Shown here in pieces: positions 10,539 through 20,282 of a stretch of 64,000 nt of DNA (positions are counted from its first letter, which is position 1; every line of letters begins with the position of its first letter). Source of the stretch: Anaerolineae bacterium (GTDB lineage: Bacteria; Chloroflexota; Anaerolineae; Aggregatilineales; Phototrophicaceae); the NCBI GenBank assembly GCA_022841825.1, contig JALHQT010000004.1, forward strand, positions 372,001-436,000, written 5' to 3'. The translations under genes and the position numbers were made by a program. A model generated the notes under the pieces. It was not told the DNA's origin. It made no database searches and was given only the letters and a program-made list of their open reading frames with translations.

Positions 10539-10898
10539 ATGCTGCGCAGCTTCACGGATCGGGTTTTCGGCGGGGTATGTGGCGGGCTTGCCGCTTCGCT
10601 TCGCATCAATAGCTGGATATGGCGCGCGCTTTTCGTGGTGCTGGCGGTTGCGAGCGGGGGCGCGTTTGCCGTGTTGTATGTGTTGTTGTGGTGGCTCGTG
10701 CCACAGCAGCGGCTGAGTGTCGAACGCCAGTCCGGGCTGCCTGTTCTCCTGGTGCTGCTGCTCATCGCGGTCACCATCGTGTTTTGGTACGGTCGTGATC
10801 TTGGCTGGTGGAATGCCCCGGATGGGACGACTCTTTATCTGCCCATACTTGCGCTCGTCGGGAGCGTCGTCTTCTTTCTCCGACAGGTAAGGGCGTAA
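10539..10898 (+). CDS. PspC domain protein
   Basis: LRSFTDRVFGGVCGGLAASLRINSWIWRALFVVLAVASGGAFAVLYVLLWWLVP. Confidence 0.9.
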   Translation: MLRSFTDRVFGGVCGGLAASLRINSWIWRALFVVLAVASGGAFAVLYVLLWWLVPQQRLSVERQSGLPVLLVLLLIAVTIVFWYGRDLGWWNAPDGTTLYLPILALVGSVVFFLRQVRA

Positions 10899-11858
10899 AT
10901 GCGTTTGCAGCGACGTACCGCACCTCTCTTAGGGCTGGTCTGCGTGATCATCTCTGTGACGCTGATGGCTCAATCCATCGGCGCGCTTCCCAGCGGTTTG
11001 ATCGACCTCATGCTGCGGGGTTGGCCCGCGCTGCTGGTATTGGGTGGACTTGCCGTATTGCTCCGCGACCGCTTTCCCCTGAGCGGATTGATCGCCTTGG
11101 TGGTTTCCGTCGCGCTGACGGCTGGCATTGCCTACTACGCCTTCGATGCGCGTGCGCAGCAGCAGCGCAGCGATAACCGTCAGCCGATTGAGCAGGTCCT
11201 TCCCGCAAATATCACGCTGCTGCGGCTGCGTGTTCAAGCGCTGGATACTGAGGTTGAACTTCTCCGATCCCTCGACGCTGTCCCCCTGGTCACAGGGGAA
11301 TTCGTGGGAAGCAGCGACAATACCTTTGATGTCTCCTATGAACTCCTGCCGGACGACTCGGTCACGCTGACGATTGCCGAAGTCCGTACGAGCGGGTTTC
11401 CGTTCCTGGAGACGGTCGGTCGCGGTGCTCTGCAACTTGAACTCCCGCCGGGTGTGCCGATGGATGTCGAATTCGTCAGCGAGCAGGGCAATATCATCCT
11501 TAATCTGAGTGGAACGGCGTTGGAGCGCTTGAATGTCAACGCGCGCGGCGGCGATGTCATCGTGACGCTGCCCTCGTACCAGCCTCTTTTCACTGGTGAT
11601 GTCAACACACTTGGCACCATCGAAGCTCAAAATGGCGATTTGACCATACGTGTTCCTGAGGATGTCGCGGGGCGTTTTGAACTCAATCGAGGTGGTAGTG
11701 GCGTCGTTCCCCAGTTCAACCCGGATGTTTACAACTACCTTCAGGGCGACGTCTTAGAAGCGCGCCTGATTGACATTGCCGATATTGCCGTCCGCTACAC
11801 CCTGACGGCACCGCGTGGCTTGATCCGTCTGGATGTCCCTGAGTCGCCTTCGGGCTGA
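10899..11858 (+). CDS. LiaF/DUF4097-like membrane protein
   Basis: TM N-terminus and beta-helical adhesin-like C-terminus (LERLNVNARGGDVIVTLPSYQPLFTGDVNTLGTIEAQNGDLTIRVP); follows the PspC gene. Confidence 0.7.
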   Translation: MRLQRRTAPLLGLVCVIISVTLMAQSIGALPSGLIDLMLRGWPALLVLGGLAVLLRDRFPLSGLIALVVSVALTAGIAYYAFDARAQQQRSDNRQPIEQVLPANITLLRLRVQALDTEVELLRSLDAVPLVTGEFVGSSDNTFDVSYELLPDDSVTLTIAEVRTSGFPFLETVGRGALQLELPPGVPMDVEFVSEQGNIILNLSGTALERLNVNARGGDVIVTLPSYQPLFTGDVNTLGTIEAQNGDLTIRVPEDVAGRFELNRGGSGVVPQFNPDVYNYLQGDVLEARLIDIADIAVRYTLTAPRGLIRLDVPESPSG

Positions 11859-12776
11859 GTGCTGATGACCTGGCGCGTTCACCTTCCGCACCCCGTCATT
11901 CGTCGGATTGATCTGCTGGTCGCCGAGAAGACAGTGGTTGCGGTCTGGACGCAGCCCGACCGCGTCCACTTCTATGATCAAAGAAATGGGTCGCTGCTTG
12001 GGGAGCGTGTGGTCGAAAAGCTCGCCTTCTCGGATCGTCAGGATGAGCGTTGGCGGGCTTTTTTGAACGGGCTGAAGGCACCCAACGAGCGCTTTCTGCC
12101 CGTGGTTCGCGCCCAGAACATGCTGATCCGCACAACTGAGGATGGGCGAACGCGCTTGCTCGACACCGGTGACGGACTGTACCTTGAAGTCCTGGGCAAG
12201 GAGTCATTGCTTACCATCGAGCAGGACAGCAAGCTGATCGCGGTTGAACTTGATCGCGAAAGTGGGGCTGTGGTCGGATTGGATATGCGTGGAAGACTGC
12301 ATGTCTTTCAGCAGCGTCTCTACGCAGGCATCTATGATACGGGATTGGAGTCTGCGGATTCCTCCGCGATGCGTGTCCTGGTCGCAGATGGCGGTAACCA
12401 GATCATGGTGACCGATGGACAGAGCGTGGTCATGATGGATGCGCTGGGGAAGGTTCGCAAGCGGCTCGAACTCCATTACTCGTTAGGGGCGTGGGGCGTG
12501 TCGCAGGATGGAAAATGGTTGGCGACCGGCGATGCTGAGACCGGGGTCATGCGCCTGTATGATGGGACGACACTGATGCCCGCCTACCAGCGATTTGCCA
12601 TCGATCTTGCTGCGGATGCTCGCAGGTTGAATCCTTCCGCCGGGAACCAACCGTCCAGCGTGGTCCCCGGCGTCCTCGCGCTGACCAATCGAGGCGTGTT
12701 GGCGTTTGCCATGGGTTCGCTCTTGTGTGTCACAAGCATGACGAAGATGCGCGCTGTCCCTGCGTCCCAGGCTTGA
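11859..12776 (+). CDS. Hypothetical protein, WD40/beta-propeller-like
   Basis: 305-aa ORF with VSQDGKWLATGDAETGVMRLYDGTTL; starts at GTG/ATG immediately after the previous stop. Confidence 0.7.
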   Translation: MLMTWRVHLPHPVIRRIDLLVAEKTVVAVWTQPDRVHFYDQRNGSLLGERVVEKLAFSDRQDERWRAFLNGLKAPNERFLPVVRAQNMLIRTTEDGRTRLLDTGDGLYLEVLGKESLLTIEQDSKLIAVELDRESGAVVGLDMRGRLHVFQQRLYAGIYDTGLESADSSAMRVLVADGGNQIMVTDGQSVVMMDALGKVRKRLELHYSLGAWGVSQDGKWLATGDAETGVMRLYDGTTLMPAYQRFAIDLAADARRLNPSAGNQPSSVVPGVLALTNRGVLAFAMGSLLCVTSMTKMRAVPASQA

Positions 12777-12843
12777 GTCTCATCGCGTATCCAGCCGGAT
12801 GACACATGCTTGGGCGTGCGCGCAATGGGTAGGAAGATAAGGC

Positions 12844-13764
12844 ATGTTCACTCCGCATCACTACGGATTGTTCTTCAGCCAGCAGCATGTTGACTATGCA
12901 AGAAAGCACGTAGCACATGCGCCGATAGCGGCTGCATTTAACGTCCTGCGCCATGCGACAGCCGAAGGAGCAGCAGCGGCGCAGTTGGCGGGTCTGCGTT
13001 ATCGCTTCCTGAGCGATCTCGAGTCTGGCGAGATCGCCCTGACGATCATGGATGCGCTGTTCAGAGACTTTATGGAACGTCCTGACAATCTCAATCTGCT
13101 CAGGGATGCTGTCATTCTGGCGCAGTGCATCGAATTGCTGCGCGATCATCCCGCCGCGCACCCTGCGCAGGTCACACATTGGCAAGAAGCCCTGCACGAA
13201 CGGACTGCCGCTCTCAACGACCGTGCGCACGCCGATGACTACCTTGAGACGCTGTGGATGGGGCTGGCGAACATGGCAACCGGAGTCGTGCTGGAGCGTG
13301 AACCGCTCTTTGAGCGCGGTGCGCAGGTGTATCGGGATGCCATTGCACACGCGGTGAGTCCACGCGGGCACATCGAGCCGCTGACCCTGAAGGGCGAGAC
13401 AAGTGTGATGCTACGGATGGTGCTGGGCGTAGAGGCGCTGGTGATGATGGCGGAACTGGCTGCACAGGTCGGCGTCGATCTTTGGCGCTGCGAGGTGCGC
13501 GGGGTCTCGGTCATGACGTGTGCGCTGTACCCCATGTATTACTTCTACGTGACCGACAAGTGGAAGTGGGAAGCTATCACGCCCGAAGAAGTGCAGGCGG
13601 CTTACCGGGCGCATGGCGGCTATCTGGAGATTATCAATAAGCGCTATACTCCGCGCGACATCAAGCCGCTGCTCGAAGATTTGCGCCCGATCCATGATCC
13701 GCTGGCAGGCGGGGTCCCGACGCTTTCCCATGGGATTGTCGCGCGGCGCGGTTTGTTTGGCTGA
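12844..13764 (+). CDS. Hypothetical protein, possibly alginate-lyase-like alpha-toroid (weak)
   Basis: 306-aa ORF MFTPHHYGLFFSQQHVDYARKHV...; AATAGG..AT-type spacing before ATG; helical composition. Confidence 0.65.
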   Translation: MFTPHHYGLFFSQQHVDYARKHVAHAPIAAAFNVLRHATAEGAAAAQLAGLRYRFLSDLESGEIALTIMDALFRDFMERPDNLNLLRDAVILAQCIELLRDHPAAHPAQVTHWQEALHERTAALNDRAHADDYLETLWMGLANMATGVVLEREPLFERGAQVYRDAIAHAVSPRGHIEPLTLKGETSVMLRMVLGVEALVMMAELAAQVGVDLWRCEVRGVSVMTCALYPMYYFYVTDKWKWEAITPEEVQAAYRAHGGYLEIINKRYTPRDIKPLLEDLRPIHDPLAGGVPTLSHGIVARRGLFG

Positions 13765-13797
13765 AGCCCATGTGAACATCTGCAAAGGTCCGGAATT

Positions 13798-15192
13798 GTG
13801 AACTTCAATCCAGTCACTCCCGAAATTCTCGATGTGCTGCGTGGCATAGTCGGGGACGACGCACTTTCCACCGCTGCTTCCGAGCTGGATCTGCACGCGC
13901 GTGATCAATCGCACTATGCGCCGCATCGCGCAGAAGTTGTCGTCTTTCCAACGACGGCACAACAGATCGCGGACATTCTGCGCGCTGCCAACGACGCTCG
14001 TATTCCGGTGACCCCCTGGGGCGTCGGTACTGGGTTGGAGGCGGGGTCGATTCCACTCTTTGGCGGGATTTCGCTGTCGCTCGAGCGGATGGCGAAGATC
14101 GTCGCCATTCATGCGGATGATTTCCAGGTGACCGTTCAACCTGGCATCGGTCATAAAGATCTGAACGCCGAGCTGGCGCGTCACGGATTGTTCTTCCCGC
14201 CAGATCCGGGCGCGAACGCCAGTGTTGGCGGCATGCTCGCCAACAATGCGGCTGGGATTCGCACCGTGAAATATGGTGCGAGCAAAGATAACGTGCTGCA
14301 GATGCAGGTTGCGCTGGCGGACGGGCGACTCATTCGTGTCGGCTCTCGGTCGGTCAAGCAGTCGGCGGGCTATGACCTGCTGCATCTGTTCGTCGGCAGC
14401 GAGGGCACACTCGGCGTCATCACCGAGGCGACGCTCAAGCTGGTGCCGGTTCCCGCGCACATCAGCGCTGTGGTTGCCGCTTTTCCGACGGTCAGCCAGG
14501 CGGTAGAGACGGTGGTCGCGGTGCGTGGGGCAGGGCTTGACCCGGCGGCGCTGGAGTTTGTCGATGCTGCGCACGCGGTCATGTTGAGCCAGAGCGATGG
14601 TGTGGAACTGAGCGCGCATCCGCACGTGTTCATGGAGTTCCACGCCGCGCATAACGCGACGCTGGAGGCAGGGCTGGCGAGCGTGCGCGAAATCTGCGCC
14701 GAGATGGGCGCGCTGAATGTGCGGGCGACGACCGATACCGCAGAACGTAAGAAGCTCTGGCACGCGCGCCATCACTCCTACGAGATCATGGTTCGGTCAC
14801 ATCCGGATAAGCAGTTCTACATCATGGATGTCGCCGTGCCGATCAGCGCTTATCCTGAGTTAATCGCCTATGTCGAAGCGCTGACGGCGGAGCGTTCCAT
14901 CAAAGCATATATGATCGGTCATGCGGGCGATGGCAATATCCATGTCGAGTTCCCGTATGCGACGGATGCCGAAGACGCGAAGATGAAGCAGGCAAATCAT
15001 GACATCGTCCTCAAGGCGCTGGCGCTCGGCGGCACCTGCACGGGGGAACATGGCGTGGGCGTGGGCAAGGCGCGGTATCTGCGCGAGGAACACGGCGAGG
15101 GTTTGGATGTGATGCGCGCGCTCAAGCAGACGCTTGATCCAAATGGAATCCTGAATCCGGGGAAGATTTTTGTCGCGGAGGAATCAGATTAG
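13798..15192 (+). CDS. FAD-binding oxidase, GlcD/D-lactate dehydrogenase family
   Basis: PWGVGTGLEAGSIPLFGGISLSLERM, NNAAGIRTVKYGASKDNVL, FVGSEGTLGVITEATLKL, GHAGDGNIHVEF, GTCTGEHGVGVGKARYL; GTG start. Confidence 0.95.
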   Translation: MNFNPVTPEILDVLRGIVGDDALSTAASELDLHARDQSHYAPHRAEVVVFPTTAQQIADILRAANDARIPVTPWGVGTGLEAGSIPLFGGISLSLERMAKIVAIHADDFQVTVQPGIGHKDLNAELARHGLFFPPDPGANASVGGMLANNAAGIRTVKYGASKDNVLQMQVALADGRLIRVGSRSVKQSAGYDLLHLFVGSEGTLGVITEATLKLVPVPAHISAVVAAFPTVSQAVETVVAVRGAGLDPAALEFVDAAHAVMLSQSDGVELSAHPHVFMEFHAAHNATLEAGLASVREICAEMGALNVRATTDTAERKKLWHARHHSYEIMVRSHPDKQFYIMDVAVPISAYPELIAYVEALTAERSIKAYMIGHAGDGNIHVEFPYATDAEDAKMKQANHDIVLKALALGGTCTGEHGVGVGKARYLREEHGEGLDVMRALKQTLDPNGILNPGKIFVAEESD

Positions 15193-15220
15193 CCGAGCGG
15201 TAGTTCTCGGTCGAGCAGGA

Positions 15221-15289
15221 AACCGCCACGACGCCAAGCCCGCCAGGAATATGAGTTCTTCCCACGGCGTGTTTGGCGTCCTGGCGGTT
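15221..15289. repeat. Inverted repeat AACCGCCACGACGCCAA ... TTGGCGTCCTGGCGGTT
   Basis: 17-bp arms with 1 mismatch; same arm consensus recurs at 37771-37818. Confidence 0.8.
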
Positions 15290-15353
15290 CACTTTACATT
15301 GCGAAGTTGGGGCTAACCCCCTTGTCGGCTTTTAACTTAACCTCGGTGCTGGA

Positions 15354-15641
15354 TTAGCCGCGACGCAGAATGGTCTTGCCGATGAAGAGCAGGATAACCG
15401 CGCCGACGACCGAAATCACCAGGTTGATGAGGACACGTTCAACACCACCCGCTCCGCCGGGACCCATGCCGAGAAGCCCGGCGACAAAACCCCCGATGAC
15501 CGAGCCTGCCAACCCCAGGAGAATGTCCTGGATGAGCGGGGCATCCGTGCTCTTCATAATCGAGCGCGCCACCATCCCTGCGAGCGCCCCAACGACCAGC
15601 CAACCCACGCAAATCAACGGATTGAGTGTCAACCATTCCAT
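15354..15641 (-). CDS. GlsB/YeaQ/YmgE family (transglycosylase-associated) membrane protein
   Basis: GWLVVGALAGMVARSIMKSTDAPLIQDILLGLAGSVIGGFVAGLLGMG; SD GAGGGGAG. Confidence 0.9.
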   Translation of the reverse strand: MEWLTLNPLICVGWLVVGALAGMVARSIMKSTDAPLIQDILLGLAGSVIGGFVAGLLGMGPGGAGGVERVLINLVISVVGAVILLFIGKTILRRG

Positions 15642-15723
15642 GCTTTGTCTCCCCTCATACACGTCTCTTATACCCCTATACGAAATTATAGGGATCAGGT
15701 TGCGTGAGGGCAAATGATTTCCT

Positions 15724-16353
15724 CTAGCCCACGATCGTATGCCCATTCCCATGCTGAACGCGCTCGATCATACGCACAGTGGCATTGAGTTCTTTGCGGC
15801 GTGCTTCGACCAGAACATTGACGAGGCGCGTCTGCATCGTCAGCGCGTCGGTCAGCGAGTCGATCTTGCGGTGTAAGTCCGCGATCTCGACTTCGTTTTT
15901 CAAATTGACCTGGTAGTCGTTTTCCGACTGTGCGCGGTCTTTTGTCGCCTGACGGTTCTGCGACATCAGGATGACGGGTGCCTGGAGCGCCGCGAGCGTG
16001 CTGAGTATCAGATTGAGCAGGATGAATGGAAAGGGATCGAATGCCTGCGTGCCGAGATAGAAATTGACCCCCATCCACGCACCCATGATGACCACGAAGA
16101 GGATGATGAATTTCCAGCTTCCGGCGAAGGTCGAGAGCTTGTCCGCGAGGCGGTCTCCAACTGAAGCGCGTTCGTCGATCTGTTCGTAAACATCGTCCGT
16201 CACGATATGCGGACGCAGATCGGCGATCAGTTCCTGTGCTTCCGGGCTGAGGAGGTTTTCCAGCTCTTCAATTTCGGTGATCAGATCCTGGATCTCGTCG
16301 TCGGACCCATCCACCGGCGGCACAATACGATTGAGCAGCAGATCGTTGTACAT
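15724..16353 (-). CDS. DUF1003 domain membrane protein
   Basis: LADKLSTFAGSWKFIILFVVIMGAWMGVNFYLGTQAFDPFPFILLNLILSTLAALQAPVILMSQNRQATKDRAQSENDYQVNLKNEVEI. Confidence 0.93.
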   Translation of the reverse strand: MYNDLLLNRIVPPVDGSDDEIQDLITEIEELENLLSPEAQELIADLRPHIVTDDVYEQIDERASVGDRLADKLSTFAGSWKFIILFVVIMGAWMGVNFYLGTQAFDPFPFILLNLILSTLAALQAPVILMSQNRQATKDRAQSENDYQVNLKNEVEIADLHRKIDSLTDALTMQTRLVNVLVEARRKELNATVRMIERVQHGNGHTIVG

Positions 16354-16714
16354 GAGATAGCCCTCCACTATGCATAGGGGTGAACAGCAGCATCCTGCGG
16401 TCACGCTGTGCAAGAATGATGTGATGCAGTTGTGGAACAGGGCTTAGGTTGCTGGGGGATGCCTCACACTCGTGAGGTCGGCAATAGCGCTGGTGCGCTC
16501 CCCAGCCAGACGTGGATGTGTGGGCTAGGGCGCTGTGGCGCTATCGCCGCCCGGCAACGGCGGCAACTGTTCGATATTACTACCAGCGTCCATCAGTTCC
16601 TTCACTTGAACAAAGCGAATAGAGTCGCACGCAGCAATGCGCACGATGAATCCGACTTTACAACGCTTTCTTACGCCTGTAAACCCCTCAATTCTGAGCG
16701 GTCGCCGGGCAGAA

Positions 16715-17713
16715 TTAGAAGCCGGTGTATGCCTGTATTTGCTGCCCATCGCTCACGATCAGCAGCTCGTCATGGATCAGCATCTGCGAGGCGGCGATGT
16801 CGAGGGTGAGCGAGCCGATCTCGCCCATCGTGTTCGGGTTGGTCGCATCGTAAATGCGTAAGTCGCGGCTGTTTTCGCTGGCGACGATCAGCCATTCGCC
16901 CTCTTCACGCGCGCTGAACTGCATCTGGATGGGCTGGTCGCCTTCGACGGTGAGGGTGCCTTGCTGCTGCATGGTTGCCGTATCGAACAGGACAATCTCG
17001 TGGGTGCCGCTGATGACGGCTCCCAGGCTCAGTCGCTCATTCAGTATCAGTGTCCCTGGCTCGTCACGCAGGTCAAGCGTGCGCGCAGAACGGGGTGCCT
17101 GGTTGCGGCGTAGGAGGTACTGCACCACCTGAGCAGGCGAATCCTGCGCAATGAGTGCGACATTGCTGCCGATTGCCCCTGATTGTGGCTCGGCACGGGT
17201 TCCCAATGGATACGCAATCATGTCGGTTGCCGACACGATCTGTACCAGCGAGTACCAGCTTTCGCCGATCAACAGCGCCCACCGGAAATCCGGAGCGATA
17301 TTGATAAAGCGGGCATTGTCTTCAATATCGACGATGTTCAGGACGGCATAACTGGAGACGTCGAAAGGGTCAGGTCCAATACTTTCCAGAGCATCACTGC
17401 CCGAACCGAAATCGACCGTGACGAGGGCGTAATCGCGCGCGGCAGTCAGCGCGCTCGGTTCGGCGTCGAGCGGTACCGCCGCTACTTCCTCCAGGAGATT
17501 TTCCAGCGAGAGCGAATAGACCTGGAGGATCTGGGTGCGGGCATTGGTCACAAACAGCGATCTGCCGTCGCCTGAGACCGCCATCGCCTGGACATCTCCG
17601 GCGTCAACAACCGCCGCCGGCACAGGGGAGTCCTGCGCCAGCACGGTTGGAACGAGTCCCAGAACTATGAGCGCAAACAAACACAGCGCGCGTGCGCCAG
17701 CATGACGGTTCAT
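16715..17713 (-). CDS. Secreted beta-propeller-like protein
   Basis: Signal peptide LCLFALIVLGLVPTVLAQ; repeats like DVQAMAVSGDGRSLFVTNARTQILQVYSL. Confidence 0.75.
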   Translation of the reverse strand: MNRHAGARALCLFALIVLGLVPTVLAQDSPVPAAVVDAGDVQAMAVSGDGRSLFVTNARTQILQVYSLSLENLLEEVAAVPLDAEPSALTAARDYALVTVDFGSGSDALESIGPDPFDVSSYAVLNIVDIEDNARFINIAPDFRWALLIGESWYSLVQIVSATDMIAYPLGTRAEPQSGAIGSNVALIAQDSPAQVVQYLLRRNQAPRSARTLDLRDEPGTLILNERLSLGAVISGTHEIVLFDTATMQQQGTLTVEGDQPIQMQFSAREEGEWLIVASENSRDLRIYDATNPNTMGEIGSLTLDIAASQMLIHDELLIVSDGQQIQAYTGF

Positions 17714-17725
17714 GACAGCCTTTGT

Positions 17726-17986
17726 CTAGTATTCGTCCTCGTCCTCGTAGAAATCATCCTCGTCGTCGTCAAACTCATCCTCGTCCTCGTAGAGGTCTTC
17801 GTCATCATCGTAGTCGAAGTCATCCTCATACTCGTCGAACCCATCGTCTTCGAGCTCTTCATCTTCGAACTCGTCTTCTTCCTCGATGACGAATTCACCT
17901 TCATCTTCGACTTCGAGATCATCTTCGAATTCTTCGTCGGTATCCCCGAAGTCTTCCACACGGTTACGGAGCAGGTCCCATTCCAT
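17726..17986 (-). CDS. Hyperacidic low-complexity protein, 86 aa
   Basis: MEWDLLRNRVEDFGDTDEEFEDDLEVEDEGEFVIEEEDEFEDEELEDDGFDEYEDDFDYDDDEDLYEDEDEFDDDEDDFYEDEDEY; 55 of 86 residues D/E; 12 bp upstream of the next co-directional gene. Confidence 0.65.
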   Translation of the reverse strand: MEWDLLRNRVEDFGDTDEEFEDDLEVEDEGEFVIEEEDEFEDEELEDDGFDEYEDDFDYDDDEDLYEDEDEFDDDEDDFYEDEDEY

Positions 17987-18092
17987 ATTGGTCTTCACCC
18001 TGGGTCTGTCAGACTGCCGAATCAACTGAGGTCATTGTAGCGCAAAGCGCGCGAATTTTAGCAAGACACTTGCATTGTGCAAGGCTCGTTTT

Positions 18093-18674
18093 TCATGAAT
18101 GCTGATCCTTTCCAATGCCATCCACAAAAAGCCTGTGAAGGCGCAAATCGTCGGTGAGTTCGGGATGGAAGGCAGTCGCAAGCAGATGTCGCTGCCTTAC
18201 GGCGACGATACGTCCGTCGTCCAGTGTCGCCAGCACTTCCACCCCGTCACCAGCGCGTGTGACAATTGGTGCACGGATGAAGATGGCATGGTAGGGCTGT
18301 GCTCCCAACGCGGGCATCACGAGATCGCGCTCGAAACTGTCAATCTGCCGCCCGAACGCATTGCGGTTGACGGTGATGTCCATCACGCCGAGGATGGGCT
18401 GTCGGTCGATGCCGATGTCTTTCGCCAGGAAGATCATGCCTGCGCAGGTTCCCCAGGTCGGTTTGTGCTGCGCGAAGTCGCGCAGAGGTTCAACCAGCCC
18501 GTAAGCAGTCGCCAGTTTGCCAATGGTGGTGCTCTCGCCGCCAGGGATGATCAGCCCATCAAGCCCGAGCAGGTCTTCGGGCATTCGAACTTCAACGGGT
18601 TCGACCGCCAGGGCTTGCAGCTTGTGTTCGTGTTCGATGAATGCGCCTTGCAAAGCCAGTACGCCAACTCTCAT
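18093..18674 (-). CDS. pdxT: Pyridoxal 5'-phosphate synthase glutaminase subunit
   Basis: MRVGVLALQGAFIEH, GLIIPGGESTTIGKL, PTWGTCAGMIFLA, FIRAP, AFHPELTDD. Confidence 0.96.
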   Translation of the reverse strand: MRVGVLALQGAFIEHEHKLQALAVEPVEVRMPEDLLGLDGLIIPGGESTTIGKLATAYGLVEPLRDFAQHKPTWGTCAGMIFLAKDIGIDRQPILGVMDITVNRNAFGRQIDSFERDLVMPALGAQPYHAIFIRAPIVTRAGDGVEVLATLDDGRIVAVRQRHLLATAFHPELTDDLRLHRLFVDGIGKDQHS

Positions 18675-18770
18675 GCCTCGTATCGTCCTCTGTGCTTGAC
18701 CAGTTTCTGTGTGCCTCACAAACTAATCGTGCTGCATCCCGGATGACTGGTCAAGCCCCAGACCCGCCAA

Positions 18771-20114
18771 TTACACAGGAACCGCCGCGACTTCCAGCAT
18801 CGCTTCGTGCAGGACCGCCATACCCTCGTCAATCTGCTCATCGGTGATGTTCAAAGGCGGCAGGAAGCGGATGCAGTTGCTGTACAACCCCGCACGAATA
18901 GCGATGAGACCTCGCTTGAAAGCTGCCTGGGTGATCGCCTGCGTCTCGTTGGTGGCAGGTGCTTTGCTGTGCGGATCGCTGACGAGTTCCATCAGCACCA
19001 TCGACCCCAAGCCGCGCACATCGCCGATGATCGGGAATTCTTCCTGAAGGCTGATGAGGTGTGAGCGAATGCGGTCGCCAACCTGACGGGCGCGCGCCAG
19101 GAATTCGGGGCTGCGCAGCATCGTGATGGCTTCGACTGCGGCGACACAGGCGAGCGGGTTACCGCTGTAGGTGCCGCCCAAGCCACCGGGATGCGGCGCG
19201 TCCATGATCTCTGCCTTGCCGGTGACGGCTGCCAGCGGCATTCCTGCCGCCAAGGATTTGGCAGTAACGATCACATCCGGCGCGATGCCGTAGTGTTCGC
19301 TGGCAAAGAGCCGTCCGGTGCGCCCAAAGCCGCACTGAATTTCGTCGGCGACCATGACGATGCCGTGCTGCGTACACAGCTCGCGAATGCGCTGGAAAAA
19401 GCGGAGCGGCGCGGGCAGGAAGCCGCCTTCGCCCTGGACTGGCTCAATGACAATCGCCGCGACCGCCGACGGATCGACGTAAGCGGTGAAAGCATTTTCG
19501 AGGCGGGCAATGCAGTCATCGATATAGGCGTCCTCACTCAGCCCCGCAGGACGGCGATAGAGGTTGGGGAAGTGCAGGCGGTAAACTTCCGGTGCGAAGG
19601 GACCAAAGCCCTTTTTGAACAGGTTGTACTTGCTCGTCATCGCCAGCGTCAGGTTGGTGCGCCCGTGATAGGCGTTCTCGAAGACGATGATGGCGGGGCG
19701 TCCGGTGTAGCTGCGCGCGATCTTGACGGCGGTTTCGACCGCTTCCGACCCGCTGTTGACGAGCACGGATTTCTTGGGGAAGTCGCCTGGGGTAACCTCG
19801 TTGAGCAGTTCGGCGACGCGGACATACGGCTCATAGGTGCCGACAATGGCGCAAAGATGGATCATCTCTGCCGCCTGCTGCTGGATGGCGGCGACGACGT
19901 TCGGCGGGCAGTGCCCGACTGCCAGCGCGCCGATGCCGCCCGCGAAATCGAGGAATGTGTTGCCGTCGGCATCGGTCAGTGCCGCGCCTTGTGCTTTCAC
20001 GACGGCAATCGGCGTCAGCTTGGCGGCACCGCGCGCCGTCGCCGTTTCGCGGCGGGCGACCAGCGCACGGCTGTTGGGTCCCGGGATTTCGGTTTTCAAA
20101 TGAATAGTAGGCAT
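18771..20114 (-). CDS. Class III aminotransferase, 4-aminobutyrate aminotransferase-like
   Basis: FLDFAGGIGALAVGHCPPNVVAAI, NSGSEAVETAVKIAR, YHGRTNLTLAMTSK, EPVQGEGGFLPAP, VADEIQCGFGRTGRLFA. Confidence 0.93.
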   Translation of the reverse strand: MPTIHLKTEIPGPNSRALVARRETATARGAAKLTPIAVVKAQGAALTDADGNTFLDFAGGIGALAVGHCPPNVVAAIQQQAAEMIHLCAIVGTYEPYVRVAELLNEVTPGDFPKKSVLVNSGSEAVETAVKIARSYTGRPAIIVFENAYHGRTNLTLAMTSKYNLFKKGFGPFAPEVYRLHFPNLYRRPAGLSEDAYIDDCIARLENAFTAYVDPSAVAAIVIEPVQGEGGFLPAPLRFFQRIRELCTQHGIVMVADEIQCGFGRTGRLFASEHYGIAPDVIVTAKSLAAGMPLAAVTGKAEIMDAPHPGGLGGTYSGNPLACVAAVEAITMLRSPEFLARARQVGDRIRSHLISLQEEFPIIGDVRGLGSMVLMELVSDPHSKAPATNETQAITQAAFKRGLIAIRAGLYSNCIRFLPPLNITDEQIDEGMAVLHEAMLEVAAVPV

Positions 20115-20282
20115 CGCGCGGTTTCTCCTGAAAACACTACAACCCGCCGTAAACCCTGATTTGAGGTCAACACCAGGTAAGTCGGTTAAGAAATGTAGAG
20201 GCATATCATAGCGTGGACAGCAGGTAATCACTACGGCTTCGCGGTATGATTGGCGGGCTGTTCCGACCAAGACGCATGAACG

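Noticed and set aside
13411-14775. 454-aa minus-strand ORF
   Set aside because: Antisense shadow of the GlcD-like gene, with no recognisable motifs.
17702-18040. Hydrophobic + strand ORF (VLVEIILVVVKLILVLVEV...)
   Set aside because: It is the antisense of the GAN-rich codons of the hyperacidic gene; its composition is a mirror artefact.
19191-20159. 322-aa + strand ORF (and 22498-23370)
   Set aside because: Antisense shadows of the two class-III aminotransferases.
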